Source: a virus
DNA length: 35,687 nucleotides
IMG/VR virus record: IMGVR_UViG_3300042896_000307
Coordinates: 1 to 35,687 of that record
Direction: 5' to 3' (one strand)
The notes below the pieces were generated by a model. The model was not told the origin of the DNA and did no database searches. It saw nothing but the letters and a program-made list of their open reading frames with translations. This document shows positions 1 through 7,237 of this stretch, piece after piece. Position numbers and translations under genes: made by a program. How positions within the stretch are numbered: position 1 is the stretch's first letter; the number at the start of each line of letters is the position of its first letter.

Positions 1-127
1 GGTTCATTACGTTACACCGCTACTAACTCTTAAAAATGGGTTGTTTCGATGGAATTGTAAAACTTAACGGTTGCTCAATTACAGAGGTGCCAGAGGCTAT
101 TTATTCTTTAAATAGCCTCCCTGGCAT
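1..127. repeat. Terminal direct repeat, left copy (contig closure)
   Basis: These 127 bases are identical to 35561..35687. They contain the last codons of the major capsid gene, the 2-bp gap and the start of the next gene, so the repeat crosses an ordinary gene junction. An overlap of exactly 127 bases matches a common maximum assembler k-mer. I infer that the molecule is circular or circularly permuted, with a unit of 35,560 bp, and not that this is a biological terminal repeat. Confidence 0.95.
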
Positions 128-1058
128 TTCCTTAAAATCATTCGAGCAAGTTGCCAATAGTGAGCAACAAAACTATATTGGCGTTTGGGATGCTATCAAT
201 GAGCGTGCTGAGGCGCGTATGAAGAATCAAGTTATATCGTACATGACAACCCGTTACGATATCAAAAGAGTGCGCAGGACAGTCGATGTTTTTGGCGATG
301 ATGAGTTAGCTGCATTGAGCGACAATTTGTTTAAGGGCATCGTTATAAATTCGGCCTACACACTTGTTGACAATTGGAAGATTAGCCCATTGCAAACCAC
401 AACTGTTGACAAAATAAGATTTTACAAGTCTGCCACAACAACTGCGGTTACTATTGATGTAAAGTTTTTTAATTATTTATCTAAGGAAATACTATTCACG
501 AAGACCTTAACCGTTGCGAATATGGTTACCGGTTGGAATGAATTCTCTATACTAAAACAATTTGATTGCGCTATTTTGGCCATCGGTTTTTTAGACACAA
601 ACATTAACGGTGTTACTTATTCAACAAGTGATGCAAACAATACTTTTGGTGGTTGTTTTACCGCGTGTTATGACTGCTTTGAATGTGGTCAAATAAACGG
701 ATTTGTATCATCAAACACAAGCGCAAACGGAACACTATCAAACAACACAATAGCCAACTCATTGCAAGTGCTATTAACACTTGGTTGCAGTTACGATGCT
801 GCGGTGTGCTCAAATAGAATGCTGTTTGCTGAGGCATATTGGTATGCATTAGGCATCGAGTTTATGACCGAGCGTTTATATTCGGAGCGCACAAACTTTT
901 ACACAACTGTTAAACGTGAGGAGGCTAACGAGTTGTTAGCACTTTACACAACACGTTATGAGGAGGCAATTAAGAACGCATTAGGCGGCATTAAATTAGA
1001 ATGTGATGCGTGTTTAGAGTGCAATAGTTTAGTACAAGTGTTTACTCAACTACCTTAA
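36..1058 (+). CDS. Cysteine-rich virion structural protein after the capsid gene
   Basis: A 340-residue protein that starts 2 bp after the major capsid stop codon once the circle is closed, and ends in an ATG overlap with the next gene. I do not recognise a family. Its place between capsid and tail completion genes suggests a head-tail connector or another head protein. It carries two cysteine clusters: C207, C211, C214, C217 in the middle and C323, C326, C329 near the C-terminus, plus C3 and C13. The central part is rich in Thr, Asn and Val, as in beta-sheet virion proteins, while the C-terminal third looks helical. The clusters could bind metal or form disulfides. Coding status is very likely; the function is inferred from position only. 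Confidence 0.8.
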   Translation: MGCFDGIVKLNGCSITEVPEAIYSLNSLPGISLKSFEQVANSEQQNYIGVWDAINERAEARMKNQVISYMTTRYDIKRVRRTVDVFGDDELAALSDNLFKGIVINSAYTLVDNWKISPLQTTTVDKIRFYKSATTTAVTIDVKFFNYLSKEILFTKTLTVANMVTGWNEFSILKQFDCAILAIGFLDTNINGVTYSTSDANNTFGGCFTACYDCFECGQINGFVSSNTSANGTLSNNTIANSLQVLLTLGCSYDAAVCSNRMLFAEAYWYALGIEFMTERLYSERTNFYTTVKREEANELLALYTTRYEEAIKNALGGIKLECDACLECNSLVQVFTQLP

Positions 1059-1498
1059 TGGAAATAACCTCTAACATACCATTTGTGATAGGCAATATAC
1101 TTGCTAAGTTTCGCGAACTTGGAAACCCCGAAACGGTTTCGAGGGCTGCGGCAGTTGCAATTGAGCCAGAGTTGAGGTATCGCATACACGTAGAGGGTAA
1201 GAATTCAAGCGGTGGCGCAATCGGAACGTATAGCAATAGTTATTTAAAGATACGTGAGCAAAACAATAGAGGCACAAGTAGTAAGGTAATCATATCGTTA
1301 ACGCGACAACTTGAAAATGGTTATACATTAAAGGCCACCGAGAAAGGTTACACAATAGGCAACACATCGCCAAGCAATGAGGAGATAATCGGCCACTTAA
1401 CTGAAAAGTATGGGGACATTTGGCAGCTAACACAACGCGAGCTTGAAATGACTCAAATCGTTGCGCAAGAAACCGCTTTATTAATAATGAACAAATGA
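1058..1498 (+). CDS. HK97 gp10-like neck/tail completion protein (putative)
   Basis: A 146-residue protein whose ATG overlaps the stop of the preceding gene by one base, so the two are translationally coupled. It has a helical N-terminus, then a segment running from 'YRIHVEGKNSSGG' to 'SLTRQLENGYTLKA' and a helical C-terminus. This arrangement, the size and the position between a connector candidate and the tail-tube genes resemble the HK97 gp10 family, which completes the head-tail joint. The family call rests on general resemblance and context, not on a diagnostic motif. A different neck protein remains possible. Confidence 0.6.
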   Translation: MEITSNIPFVIGNILAKFRELGNPETVSRAAAVAIEPELRYRIHVEGKNSSGGAIGTYSNSYLKIREQNNRGTSSKVIISLTRQLENGYTLKATEKGYTIGNTSPSNEEIIGHLTEKYGDIWQLTQRELEMTQIVAQETALLIMNK

Positions 1499-2046
1499 AC
1501 TTAAAGCAAGTAATACAAGAGGTTGATAACGCTATATTAGCAGCGTTACCATTAACACCTAACAAGGCGTTTGGACTTGCTGAATTTTATTACGATGGCG
1601 AGAAGCGTTATCCTGGCATTAACATTAATGGCGAAGTTACTAACTGTTTACTTCAAGACCAATACGCAATAAGTTGGTATCATCGTTCGGAGTCATCACG
1701 TTTAACAGTTATTGAAAACAATTTTGGAGATAAGTTGGACAAGGTAGAGGAAACAACACCGGTATCACTTATTATCTACGCAAATAAAACATTGACCTCG
1801 CAAACAATTAAGGACATATTTGTTTCGGCCATTCCAAGTGTATTAAGTAAGTTAGTGTGTGAGAGCATTAACACATTTGATTGCACATTCGAGATTACGG
1901 AAACCGAAATGAATTCAACTTTAGTGTTTCGTGAGGAGTGTTCTATCCCCGATGTGAGAGTCGGTCTAAACCATGGACTGTTAGCAGTTCGATACGAAAT
2001 CAAACAAACATATCGCAGAGGCTGCACAGTCATCTGTGAGTGCTAA
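1495..2046 (+). CDS. Putative tail terminator / tail completion protein
   Basis: A 183-residue protein with an ATGA overlap (4 bp) with the gp10-like gene. The N-terminus is helical ('LKQVIQEVDNAILAAL') and the rest alternates short beta strands, ending in 'RRGCTVICEC'. In siphoviruses the gene between the gp10-like protein and the tail tube usually encodes the tail terminator that caps the tube before head joining. I see no diagnostic motif, so the function is inferred from gene order and size. The following gene starts 12 bp downstream after an A-rich leader. Confidence 0.5.
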   Translation: MNLKQVIQEVDNAILAALPLTPNKAFGLAEFYYDGEKRYPGININGEVTNCLLQDQYAISWYHRSESSRLTVIENNFGDKLDKVEETTPVSLIIYANKTLTSQTIKDIFVSAIPSVLSKLVCESINTFDCTFEITETEMNSTLVFREECSIPDVRVGLNHGLLAVRYEIKQTYRRGCTVICEC

Positions 2047-2058
2047 AAACAAATAATC

Positions 2059-2601
2059 ATGGCATATTATCCATCGGGTTGTGATGAAAACATTACCGCC
2101 CACACTTGTGGAACTTGTGGCGTTGAGTTATCTCGCGTTAGAGGGACTGCATTTATAAATAAAAGCTATTACCCAACATTATCAACTGACTTTGAAGATG
2201 AAGCGTTGTGGAATGCGGGCATAGCATCAGGCGCAATCATAGTTTACCCTGAAACACAGGGCGAATTTGATGGCGGCACACCTAACATGGGCCAAGGATA
2301 TGGCGATACAGAGGAAAGTTTAAACTCTTATACTTTCTTATTGTCATTCAAAGACCCTAACTACGTTGGAAACCGTAACCATTACAACTCTGTAAAAGGT
2401 TCACGCAATTTTCACGTTGCATTTAGAAGTGAAACAGTGTTGGCTATCAGTGATGAGCCTTGCACAATCGTACCAAAAAACCCAATCGCAAACGACTTAA
2501 AAGTTGAGCGCACATGGGATGTTGAAGTTAAATGGACAAGCGACAACTTCCCAGAGGAGTCAGCTATTCCTGCTAACTTATTTACTTGTTACGTAGTTTA
2601 A
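2059..2601 (+). CDS. Major tail (tube) protein candidate, paralog A
   Basis: A 180-residue protein that is clearly paralogous to the next gene. Shared blocks in the same order include MAxYPSxC, CGxELxRVR, IIVxPxTxGExxGG, KDPxYVxN, HYNSxxGSRNF and NPIANxLK. Tail-tube proteins are usually about this size and lie just after the tail terminator, so this is the best tube candidate. Unlike paralog B it ends right after the shared domain ('ANLFTCYVV'). The leader is A-rich without a Shine-Dalgarno sequence. The hairpin at 2607..2634 lies between the two copies and may set their ratio. Confidence 0.65.
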   Translation: MAYYPSGCDENITAHTCGTCGVELSRVRGTAFINKSYYPTLSTDFEDEALWNAGIASGAIIVYPETQGEFDGGTPNMGQGYGDTEESLNSYTFLLSFKDPNYVGNRNHYNSVKGSRNFHVAFRSETVLAISDEPCTIVPKNPIANDLKVERTWDVEVKWTSDNFPEESAIPANLFTCYVV

Positions 2602-2606
2602 TCATT

Positions 2607-2634
2607 GGCGGTAACACCCCGTAAGGTGGCCGCC
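2607..2634 (+). terminator. GC-rich hairpin between the tail-tube paralogs
   Basis: GGCGG (2607..2611) pairs with CCGCC (2630..2634), and inside it CACC pairs with GGTG, with a few unpaired bases between the two helices. The tail is TTTAATACTTTT, a poor U tract. It may act as a partial terminator or as an mRNA 3'-end stabiliser that lets the upstream gene be made in excess. This is inference from structure and position. Confidence 0.5.
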
Positions 2635-2651
2635 TTTAATACTTTTAAATA

Positions 2652-3245
2652 ATGGCATTCTATCCATCCAACTGTAATACTATTGAAAGCCACAACGCTT
2701 GTGGGTGTGGCATTGAACTTGCCCGCGTTCGTTCGGTGGCTTTGATACACAAAACATTCTACCAACAGTTAATGACCGATCCCGAATCCGCTTTGATTTG
2801 GCAAACGGGAATAACTGCCGGTATGATTATCGTTTTGCCACAAACACATGGCGAGTATAACGGTGGCAGCCCTATCGTTGGGCGTGGCTTTGGGTGGAGT
2901 GATGAAACATTGATTGCTTATAATTTTGAGGTAAATTATAAAGACCCCGACTACGTTAGTAATTTACCACATTACAATTCGATTACCGGAAGCCGCAACT
3001 TTTACTTAGCGTTTTGCTCAGAAACATTGATGCGTATTTCACAAAGACCAGGCACATTGATTGCAACAAATCCGATTGCAAATTCATTAAAAGATGAGGT
3101 TAACTTTGTTTTAAATTACAAGTGGGTTAATGATAAGATGCCATTGGAGTATGAGATTCCAGATAGTGTATTTGTTTGCGCTCCATCGGTGGTGTATGGT
3201 GCAAGTTTCGATAACAGTTTTGATGAATCATTTGATATACCTTAG
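2652..3245 (+). CDS. Tail (tube) protein candidate, paralog B
   Basis: A 197-residue paralog of the preceding gene, collinear over about 170 residues and followed by an extra tail of about 20 residues with a repeated Ser-Phe-Asp pattern ('ASFDNSFDESFD'). Near the N-terminus both copies have a cysteine group (CGTCG in A, CGCG in B). Tandem tail proteins of this kind could form two parts of the tube, or one could decorate it. The Phe/Asp-rich tail may be an interaction tag for the tail tip or the fibre encoded next. The next gene starts 2 bp after the stop. Confidence 0.6.
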   Translation: MAFYPSNCNTIESHNACGCGIELARVRSVALIHKTFYQQLMTDPESALIWQTGITAGMIIVLPQTHGEYNGGSPIVGRGFGWSDETLIAYNFEVNYKDPDYVSNLPHYNSITGSRNFYLAFCSETLMRISQRPGTLIATNPIANSLKDEVNFVLNYKWVNDKMPLEYEIPDSVFVCAPSVVYGASFDNSFDESFDIP

Positions 3246-3247
3246 AC

Positions 3248-4732
3248 ATGGCACAAAAGAATAGGGCAAATATGCTCACAGATATTGTAAATAATATCTA
3301 CAACAATTTAATAAACTTCATTACGGGCCAAAACGCGCAGGATAGGTTTGTAAACTTACTTGATAGCAGCCCGAATATATTATCTGATGCAAGTCAGCCA
3401 AATGGCTATGTATCAACAGATGCAAACAACGAAATGTTTTCGAGCTATTACGATGAGGAGATTTCAAGAGCCGATTTGATTACTGACTTGACTGCTAACT
3501 TGGCGGTCGGTGGTAAGTTTTACAGAATAAATGATGCGGTTGGAAGTACGATAACATTGTTAGTTATTGCCGAAAGTAATATAAACTTGTATTCAATAGG
3601 AACAGACATTGCAACGGGGGAACAAGGAACATACGATATTACAACCGATGTGTTTATTCCAATAGTTGTTAGCGGCACACCAGACCTCCAACAAGTAACG
3701 GATGTATATAATGAAACAACGAATAAGATAGTATCAAGTGATGGGGTAGCGAATTATACGGAAATAAGCAACGGAGGAATAAAAATACTAACGGGCAACA
3801 CTGGGAATGTAGTTATTAACGCATCGCAAGCAACCGCAACTTACACAGCACAACTACCAGACAAACCAATAGGCACAGAAACCTTTGCAATGATGAGTGA
3901 TATAACGGGCGGTGTTGCATCAGTTAATTCAGGCACAAACATAAGCGTTGATAATACTGACCCAGCCAACCCTATCATTAATTCATTATCCGATAGATAT
4001 TCAACCTCATCAATAACAAGTAATAGCATCAGCAACGGTGCTAAAACATTCACAGTTGATGCTGATTTAGCTTACATACCATTGCAAGAGGTGTTGATAG
4101 TTAATGACCCAACACACCACATGCACGCAACTGTTACAAGTTATAATAACGTAACGGGTGCTCTTGTTGTTGATGTAAAATCGCATACAGGAAGCGGAAC
4201 TTTTATAGTGTGGGTGCTGAATTTAGATGGCGTGCCTGTTGATGCAATAACTGGTGTTGGAACTGCTAACGAAATAGCTTACTTTACAAGTGGGCAAGTG
4301 ATAGCATCTTTGCCGGTAGCAACCTATCCAAGTTTAACTGAATTAGCTTACGTTAAGGGTGTAGGTAGTCAAGTTGTAGGAACAACCGACACAAACACAC
4401 TTACCAACAAGCGCATAACTGCAAGAACTGGCACAACAACAAGTAGCGCAACACCAACGATAAACACAGACAATGTTGACTTCTATTCTATAACTGCACA
4501 AGCGGTTGATATAACATCATTTACAACTAACTTAAGCGGCGCAACAACAACAGAGGGGCAAACATTGTGGATTGCGATTACGGGAACTGCGGCAAGGGCA
4601 ATTACTTGGGGCACAAGTTTTGAAGCTTCAACTATTGCATTACCTACAACAACGGTAACGACTGCAAGGTTAGATGTGGCATTTATTTGGAATAGTGTAA
4701 CAAGCAAGTGGAGGTGCGTTGGTGTAGCATAA
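3248..4732 (+). CDS. Tail fibre / receptor-binding protein (putative)
   Basis: A 494-residue Thr/Asn/Ser/Val-rich protein of the kind found in phage tail fibres. The N-terminal ~100 residues are more helical and acidic and probably attach to the tail. A segment 'DLQQVTDVYNETTNKI' and the following 'GNTGNVVINASQATATYTA' are typical of beta-helical fibre shafts. The C-terminal ~100 residues form a compact Thr/Ala-rich beta domain ending 'SVTSKWRCVGVA', resembling a fibre tip. It lies after the tail-tube paralogs and directly before a second surface-binding candidate. Fibre status is likely; the receptor is unknown. Confidence 0.7.
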   Translation: MAQKNRANMLTDIVNNIYNNLINFITGQNAQDRFVNLLDSSPNILSDASQPNGYVSTDANNEMFSSYYDEEISRADLITDLTANLAVGGKFYRINDAVGSTITLLVIAESNINLYSIGTDIATGEQGTYDITTDVFIPIVVSGTPDLQQVTDVYNETTNKIVSSDGVANYTEISNGGIKILTGNTGNVVINASQATATYTAQLPDKPIGTETFAMMSDITGGVASVNSGTNISVDNTDPANPIINSLSDRYSTSSITSNSISNGAKTFTVDADLAYIPLQEVLIVNDPTHHMHATVTSYNNVTGALVVDVKSHTGSGTFIVWVLNLDGVPVDAITGVGTANEIAYFTSGQVIASLPVATYPSLTELAYVKGVGSQVVGTTDTNTLTNKRITARTGTTTSSATPTINTDNVDFYSITAQAVDITSFTTNLSGATTTEGQTLWIAITGTAARAITWGTSFEASTIALPTTTVTTARLDVAFIWNSVTSKWRCVGVA

Positions 4733-5604
4733 TGGGACTACCATCATTCATAACACCTATAATGGGTAAGTCACAACCTTTACTATTACTTGATGCAGTA
4801 ACGACCGCAACTGGCGGATGGTCATTAAGAAAGTTAAGGGCTGCTTATAGCGGCAATTGTATAAGAGTAAGAAGGTCATCTGATAACACAGAACAAGACA
4901 TAGGTTTTGTAGGCAATGTATTAGATTCATCAAGTCTGACAACATTTGTAGGCGCAAACAATGGATTTGTTGTAACGTGGTATGACCAGAGCGGTGTAGG
5001 TAGAAATCTAACACAAACAACTGCAACCGCACAACCTTTGATTGTAAGCAGCGGAACAATAGTAACAGAGGGTACAAAATCAGCGGTTAGTTTTAACGGA
5101 ACAACACAATTTATGAATGTAGCTGCCACATTGCCTACCTATCCATTATTAACAACATCTCATTCATTGCACCTTGTTGGTAAATCAACATTAACTGGAG
5201 GTGCAAGTGCAGGATTTATAAATTATAGGTCAACAACGCCAACAGATAGACCCGAGTTAAGATATGGAGCATTACTTGGAACTTCAAGTTTATTATACTG
5301 GAATGCAGGCTATGCGGTTAATACTTTAAGTGGTATTACTACATATAGTTTACACTCTGCTTATTATACACCAGTTAGTGGTGTTACTGTTAATGGATAC
5401 AGAAATGGGAGTAGTATTTTTTCTGGCAATAGGGCTGATAATTGGAGTTCATCAGCAGCACCAATATTTCAAATTGGATATTATTCTGTTGCACTTGCTT
5501 ACAGAGGCGGTGTAATGCAAGAAATGATTATATGGAATACGGATAAAACAAGCAACAGAACAACAATAGATAGTAATGTTAATTCATATTACGCAATATG
5601 GTAG
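4732..5604 (+). CDS. Tail protein with arabinofuranosidase/lectin-like domain
   Basis: A 290-residue protein. I chose the ATG at 4732, which overlaps the preceding stop as TAATG, over a GTG 24 bp upstream. The segment 'WSLRKLRAAYSGNCIRVRR' followed by 'SDNTEQDIGFVGN' and 'VTWYDQSG' is characteristic of phage tail proteins resembling the catalytic domain of alpha-L-arabinofuranosidase B and related concanavalin-like folds. These usually bind or cut surface polysaccharide. The remainder is a beta-rich domain ending 'IDSNVNSYYAIW'. I infer binding or depolymerisation of host capsule at the tail tip; I did not identify catalytic acids. Confidence 0.7.
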   Translation: MGLPSFITPIMGKSQPLLLLDAVTTATGGWSLRKLRAAYSGNCIRVRRSSDNTEQDIGFVGNVLDSSSLTTFVGANNGFVVTWYDQSGVGRNLTQTTATAQPLIVSSGTIVTEGTKSAVSFNGTTQFMNVAATLPTYPLLTTSHSLHLVGKSTLTGGASAGFINYRSTTPTDRPELRYGALLGTSSLLYWNAGYAVNTLSGITTYSLHSAYYTPVSGVTVNGYRNGSSIFSGNRADNWSSSAAPIFQIGYYSVALAYRGGVMQEMIIWNTDKTSNRTTIDSNVNSYYAIW

Positions 5605-5816
5605 GGTATAAATATAACACAGAACAAGAAGCTATAAATGCAGTTGCATTATGTAATAAATATTATGGCATACCAGTGTCAGAAGATTCAGTTACACAAA
5701 CATTTACTGATTATTTTTTTAATGAAAGTATAGGTTATTACATAATTTATTCTGAAGAATTACAGCAAGTATTAGGAAACCCACAAGAAATAATAATTAT
5801 ATTGAATAAATTATGA
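5598..5816 (+). CDS. Small tail-fibre-associated protein
   Basis: A 72-residue acidic protein overlapping the fibre-like gene by 7 bp. It has the pattern 'TEQEAINAVALCNKYYGIP' in the N-terminal half and 'LQQVLGNPQEIIII' near the end. Short proteins of this type often follow the tail fibre gene in phages, and I recognise the pattern but no established biochemical role. It could be a fibre chaperone or a small tail component. The next gene overlaps it by ATGA, so the run from the tail fibre onward looks like one translationally coupled set. Confidence 0.65.
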   Translation: MVGYKYNTEQEAINAVALCNKYYGIPVSEDSVTQTFTDYFFNESIGYYIIYSEELQQVLGNPQEIIIILNKL

Positions 5817-6019
5817 TTCATTCGCAACATCCCGACAATAGCATTTTAGTCATCATTACATCGGTCATCATTCAAGCAGGCGTATGGACATCAGATTGGT
5901 TTGGCAATATGAATTTAGTCGGCATCTATGACACGATATATGACTTTGCCAAGTTAGGTGCATTAGTAGTTTCAATGTGGGCTTCTTATAGGGTTGCAAA
6001 GAAAAACAAGAATGAGTAA
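5813..6019 (+). CDS. Small membrane protein (holin-like)
   Basis: A 68-residue protein with two hydrophobic stretches ('ILVIITSVIIQAGVW' and 'FAKLGALVVSMWASY') separated by a short polar turn, and a basic C-terminus 'RVAKKNKNE'. This is the general plan of a small class II holin. It is coupled by overlap to the genes on both sides. A second holin candidate sits immediately downstream and others lie in the leftward lysis block, so the true holin cannot be picked from sequence alone. Confidence 0.55.
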   Translation: MIHSQHPDNSILVIITSVIIQAGVWTSDWFGNMNLVGIYDTIYDFAKLGALVVSMWASYRVAKKNKNE

Positions 6020-6188
6020 TCAAGAAATAGTCGCTATAAAACCTTTGATATTAGTCTTAATTATTTTGTTTGTTTATTTGATTGCAATGCTTTATCAATA
6101 CCGAGAAATTGCCAAGAATGTAGGTAAAATTTTTAAAGGGGGTGTTATAGCTCTATTGGTTATGCTTGGCATTATAGATGATAAATAA
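6012..6188 (+). CDS. Small membrane protein
   Basis: A 58-residue protein. I prefer the ATG at 6012, inside the end of the preceding gene, over a TTG at 5994. It has one strong membrane segment ('LILVLIILFVYLIAMLY'), a basic stretch, and a second moderately hydrophobic segment ('VIALLVMLGI'). With the preceding gene it may form a holin/antiholin-like pair at the end of the rightward late genes. The hairpin at 6192..6215 follows. Function is inferred from topology only. Confidence 0.5.
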   Translation: MSNQEIVAIKPLILVLIILFVYLIAMLYQYREIAKNVGKIFKGGVIALLVMLGIIDDK

Positions 6189-6191
6189 CAA

Positions 6192-6215
6192 AGCCCTCAC
6201 ATTTCTGCAAGGGCT
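6192..6215 (-). terminator. Hairpin terminator at the convergent junction
   Basis: AGCCCT (6192..6197) and AGGGCT (6210..6215) form a 6-bp stem with a 12-base loop. On the minus strand the stem is followed by TTTGTTATTTA, a fair U tract. On the plus strand there is no U tract. It lies between the rightward late genes and the leftward methyltransferase gene, so it can stop leftward transcription and perhaps stabilise the rightward mRNA. Confidence 0.6.
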
Positions 6216-6266
6216 ATGACCTAATAACTTAACTAACATTGAACGGGGCAAAGATAGTAAAAATTA

Positions 6267-7109
6267 TTAAATAAAAGAAAAGATGTGTTCAACTATTCCA
6301 ACATTCCAACCATCACCAATTAAATTACCTGCCTGCCTTTTATTTAAATTTCTTGTATATCCTAATGGAATATTGTGTAATTTTTCTAATTCACTTTGAG
6401 TACAATATCTAACTCCTTTGCTTTCATCCATAGATTCATCTGTATAAATAATTGTAGTCATTCCAGTAGTTGCATATCTGTGCAACATATATCTTTGATT
6501 TGCATCGCTACCACAACTTGTATTTAAACAAGTATGTTTTTTCTTATCTGAATATCCGTATTCTAAAATATCATTCAGCATTATTTTTTTATCTCTCGGT
6601 TGTGGTATTGCAGATTTTCTATTTCCAAATAAATCAAAACTTTCTGGCCCAATATTAGTCCAAAACAATCTATCTCTTAAAGCTGCACTTACTTTTGAAC
6701 CACACAACCTAACTGGTTCAGTTCCTAATAATTCTGAAATTGTATTATAACCTAAATCATCCATAATAACATTTTCAAGTAAATAATAATTAGGTTTAGT
6801 TTCTTCCAGCAATCTTATATATTCGTAAAACAACATTGATTTCATTCCTTTCAAACCATCCCTTATACTATTTGCCCTGCTAAAATCTTGGCAAGGACTA
6901 CCACCAATTAATAAATCTATTTTAGGTAAATCTTGACCTTTTACTTTTGTAACATCGCCAATATGTTTAGTGTTTGGAAAGTTGTCTTTAGTGCATTGTA
7001 TTGCGTGTTTTTTTATTTCACTTGCAAAATAGTTATCTACTTTGATACCTAAATTATTAAGTGCAATTTGCCCGCAACTCATACCATCGAATAAACTTAA
7101 TACATTCAT
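6267..7109 (-). CDS. DNA (cytosine-5) methyltransferase
   Basis: A 280-residue enzyme that would transfer a methyl group from S-adenosylmethionine to C5 of cytosine in DNA. Motifs in order: I 'FDGMSCG' (7-13), IV 'GGSPCQDFS' (69-77) with catalytic Cys73, VI 'ENV' (112-114), VIII R145-x-R147, and IX-X through 'GNLIGDGWNV' (261-270). The target-recognition region is short, and the sequence around motifs I and IV looks more like the compact Dnmt3-type branch than like classical bacterial Dcm. No restriction partner lies beside it, so it is an orphan enzyme that probably protects phage DNA from host restriction. It has its own promoter (7208..7215) and a structured leader, separate from the lysis genes upstream. 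Confidence 0.93.
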   Translation of the reverse strand: MNVLSLFDGMSCGQIALNNLGIKVDNYFASEIKKHAIQCTKDNFPNTKHIGDVTKVKGQDLPKIDLLIGGSPCQDFSRANSIRDGLKGMKSMLFYEYIRLLEETKPNYYLLENVIMDDLGYNTISELLGTEPVRLCGSKVSAALRDRLFWTNIGPESFDLFGNRKSAIPQPRDKKIMLNDILEYGYSDKKKHTCLNTSCGSDANQRYMLHRYATTGMTTIIYTDESMDESKGVRYCTQSELEKLHNIPLGYTRNLNKRQAGNLIGDGWNVGIVEHIFSFI

Positions 7110-7121
7110 ATTCTTTTAAAT

Positions 7122-7204
7122 TAAAAAACCTCAACGATAGCGAGTAGGAGGTCGCTAAAGTCAAGGCTTTTGTTAAAATTTCTTTTGGTTGCTCCTACAC
7201 AACG
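7122..7204 (-). ncRNA. Structured leader RNA with two kissing hairpins and terminator
   Basis: Read on the minus strand, a TAnnTTTG promoter is followed at once by hairpin 1 (GTTG/CAAC, plus positions 7188..7191 and 7200..7203; 8-base loop 7192..7199). Hairpin 2 is TAGCGA/TCGCTA (7138..7143 and 7152..7157; loop 7144..7151), extended outward by CCTTGAC/GTTGAGG with two G-U pairs and a 2x2 internal loop. The two loops are complementary over 7 nt (GTAGGAG with CTCCTAC). A T6 tract (7123..7128) follows, so hairpin 2 looks like an intrinsic terminator. A transcript of about 80 nt would end before the methyltransferase ATG at 7109: either an attenuator or a small RNA. Confidence 0.6.
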
Positions 7205-7207
7205 TGG

Positions 7208-7237
7208 CAAATGTAATAATTTATTTTAATCCTACAA
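7208..7237 (-). promoter_or_regulatory. Promoter of the C5 methyltransferase (TACATTTG)
   Basis: The minus strand carries TACATTTG (plus positions 7208..7215) with TTG 19 bp upstream (7235..7237), matching the Bacteroidota primary sigma-factor promoter. It lies just beyond the end of the lysis block and directs transcription into the structured leader and the methyltransferase gene. Confidence 0.8.

Noticed and set aside
4757-5129. Minus-strand ORFs within the fibre-like gene
   Set aside because: Composition is typical of antisense shadows, they have no promoter or leader, and the plus-strand frame carries recognisable motifs.
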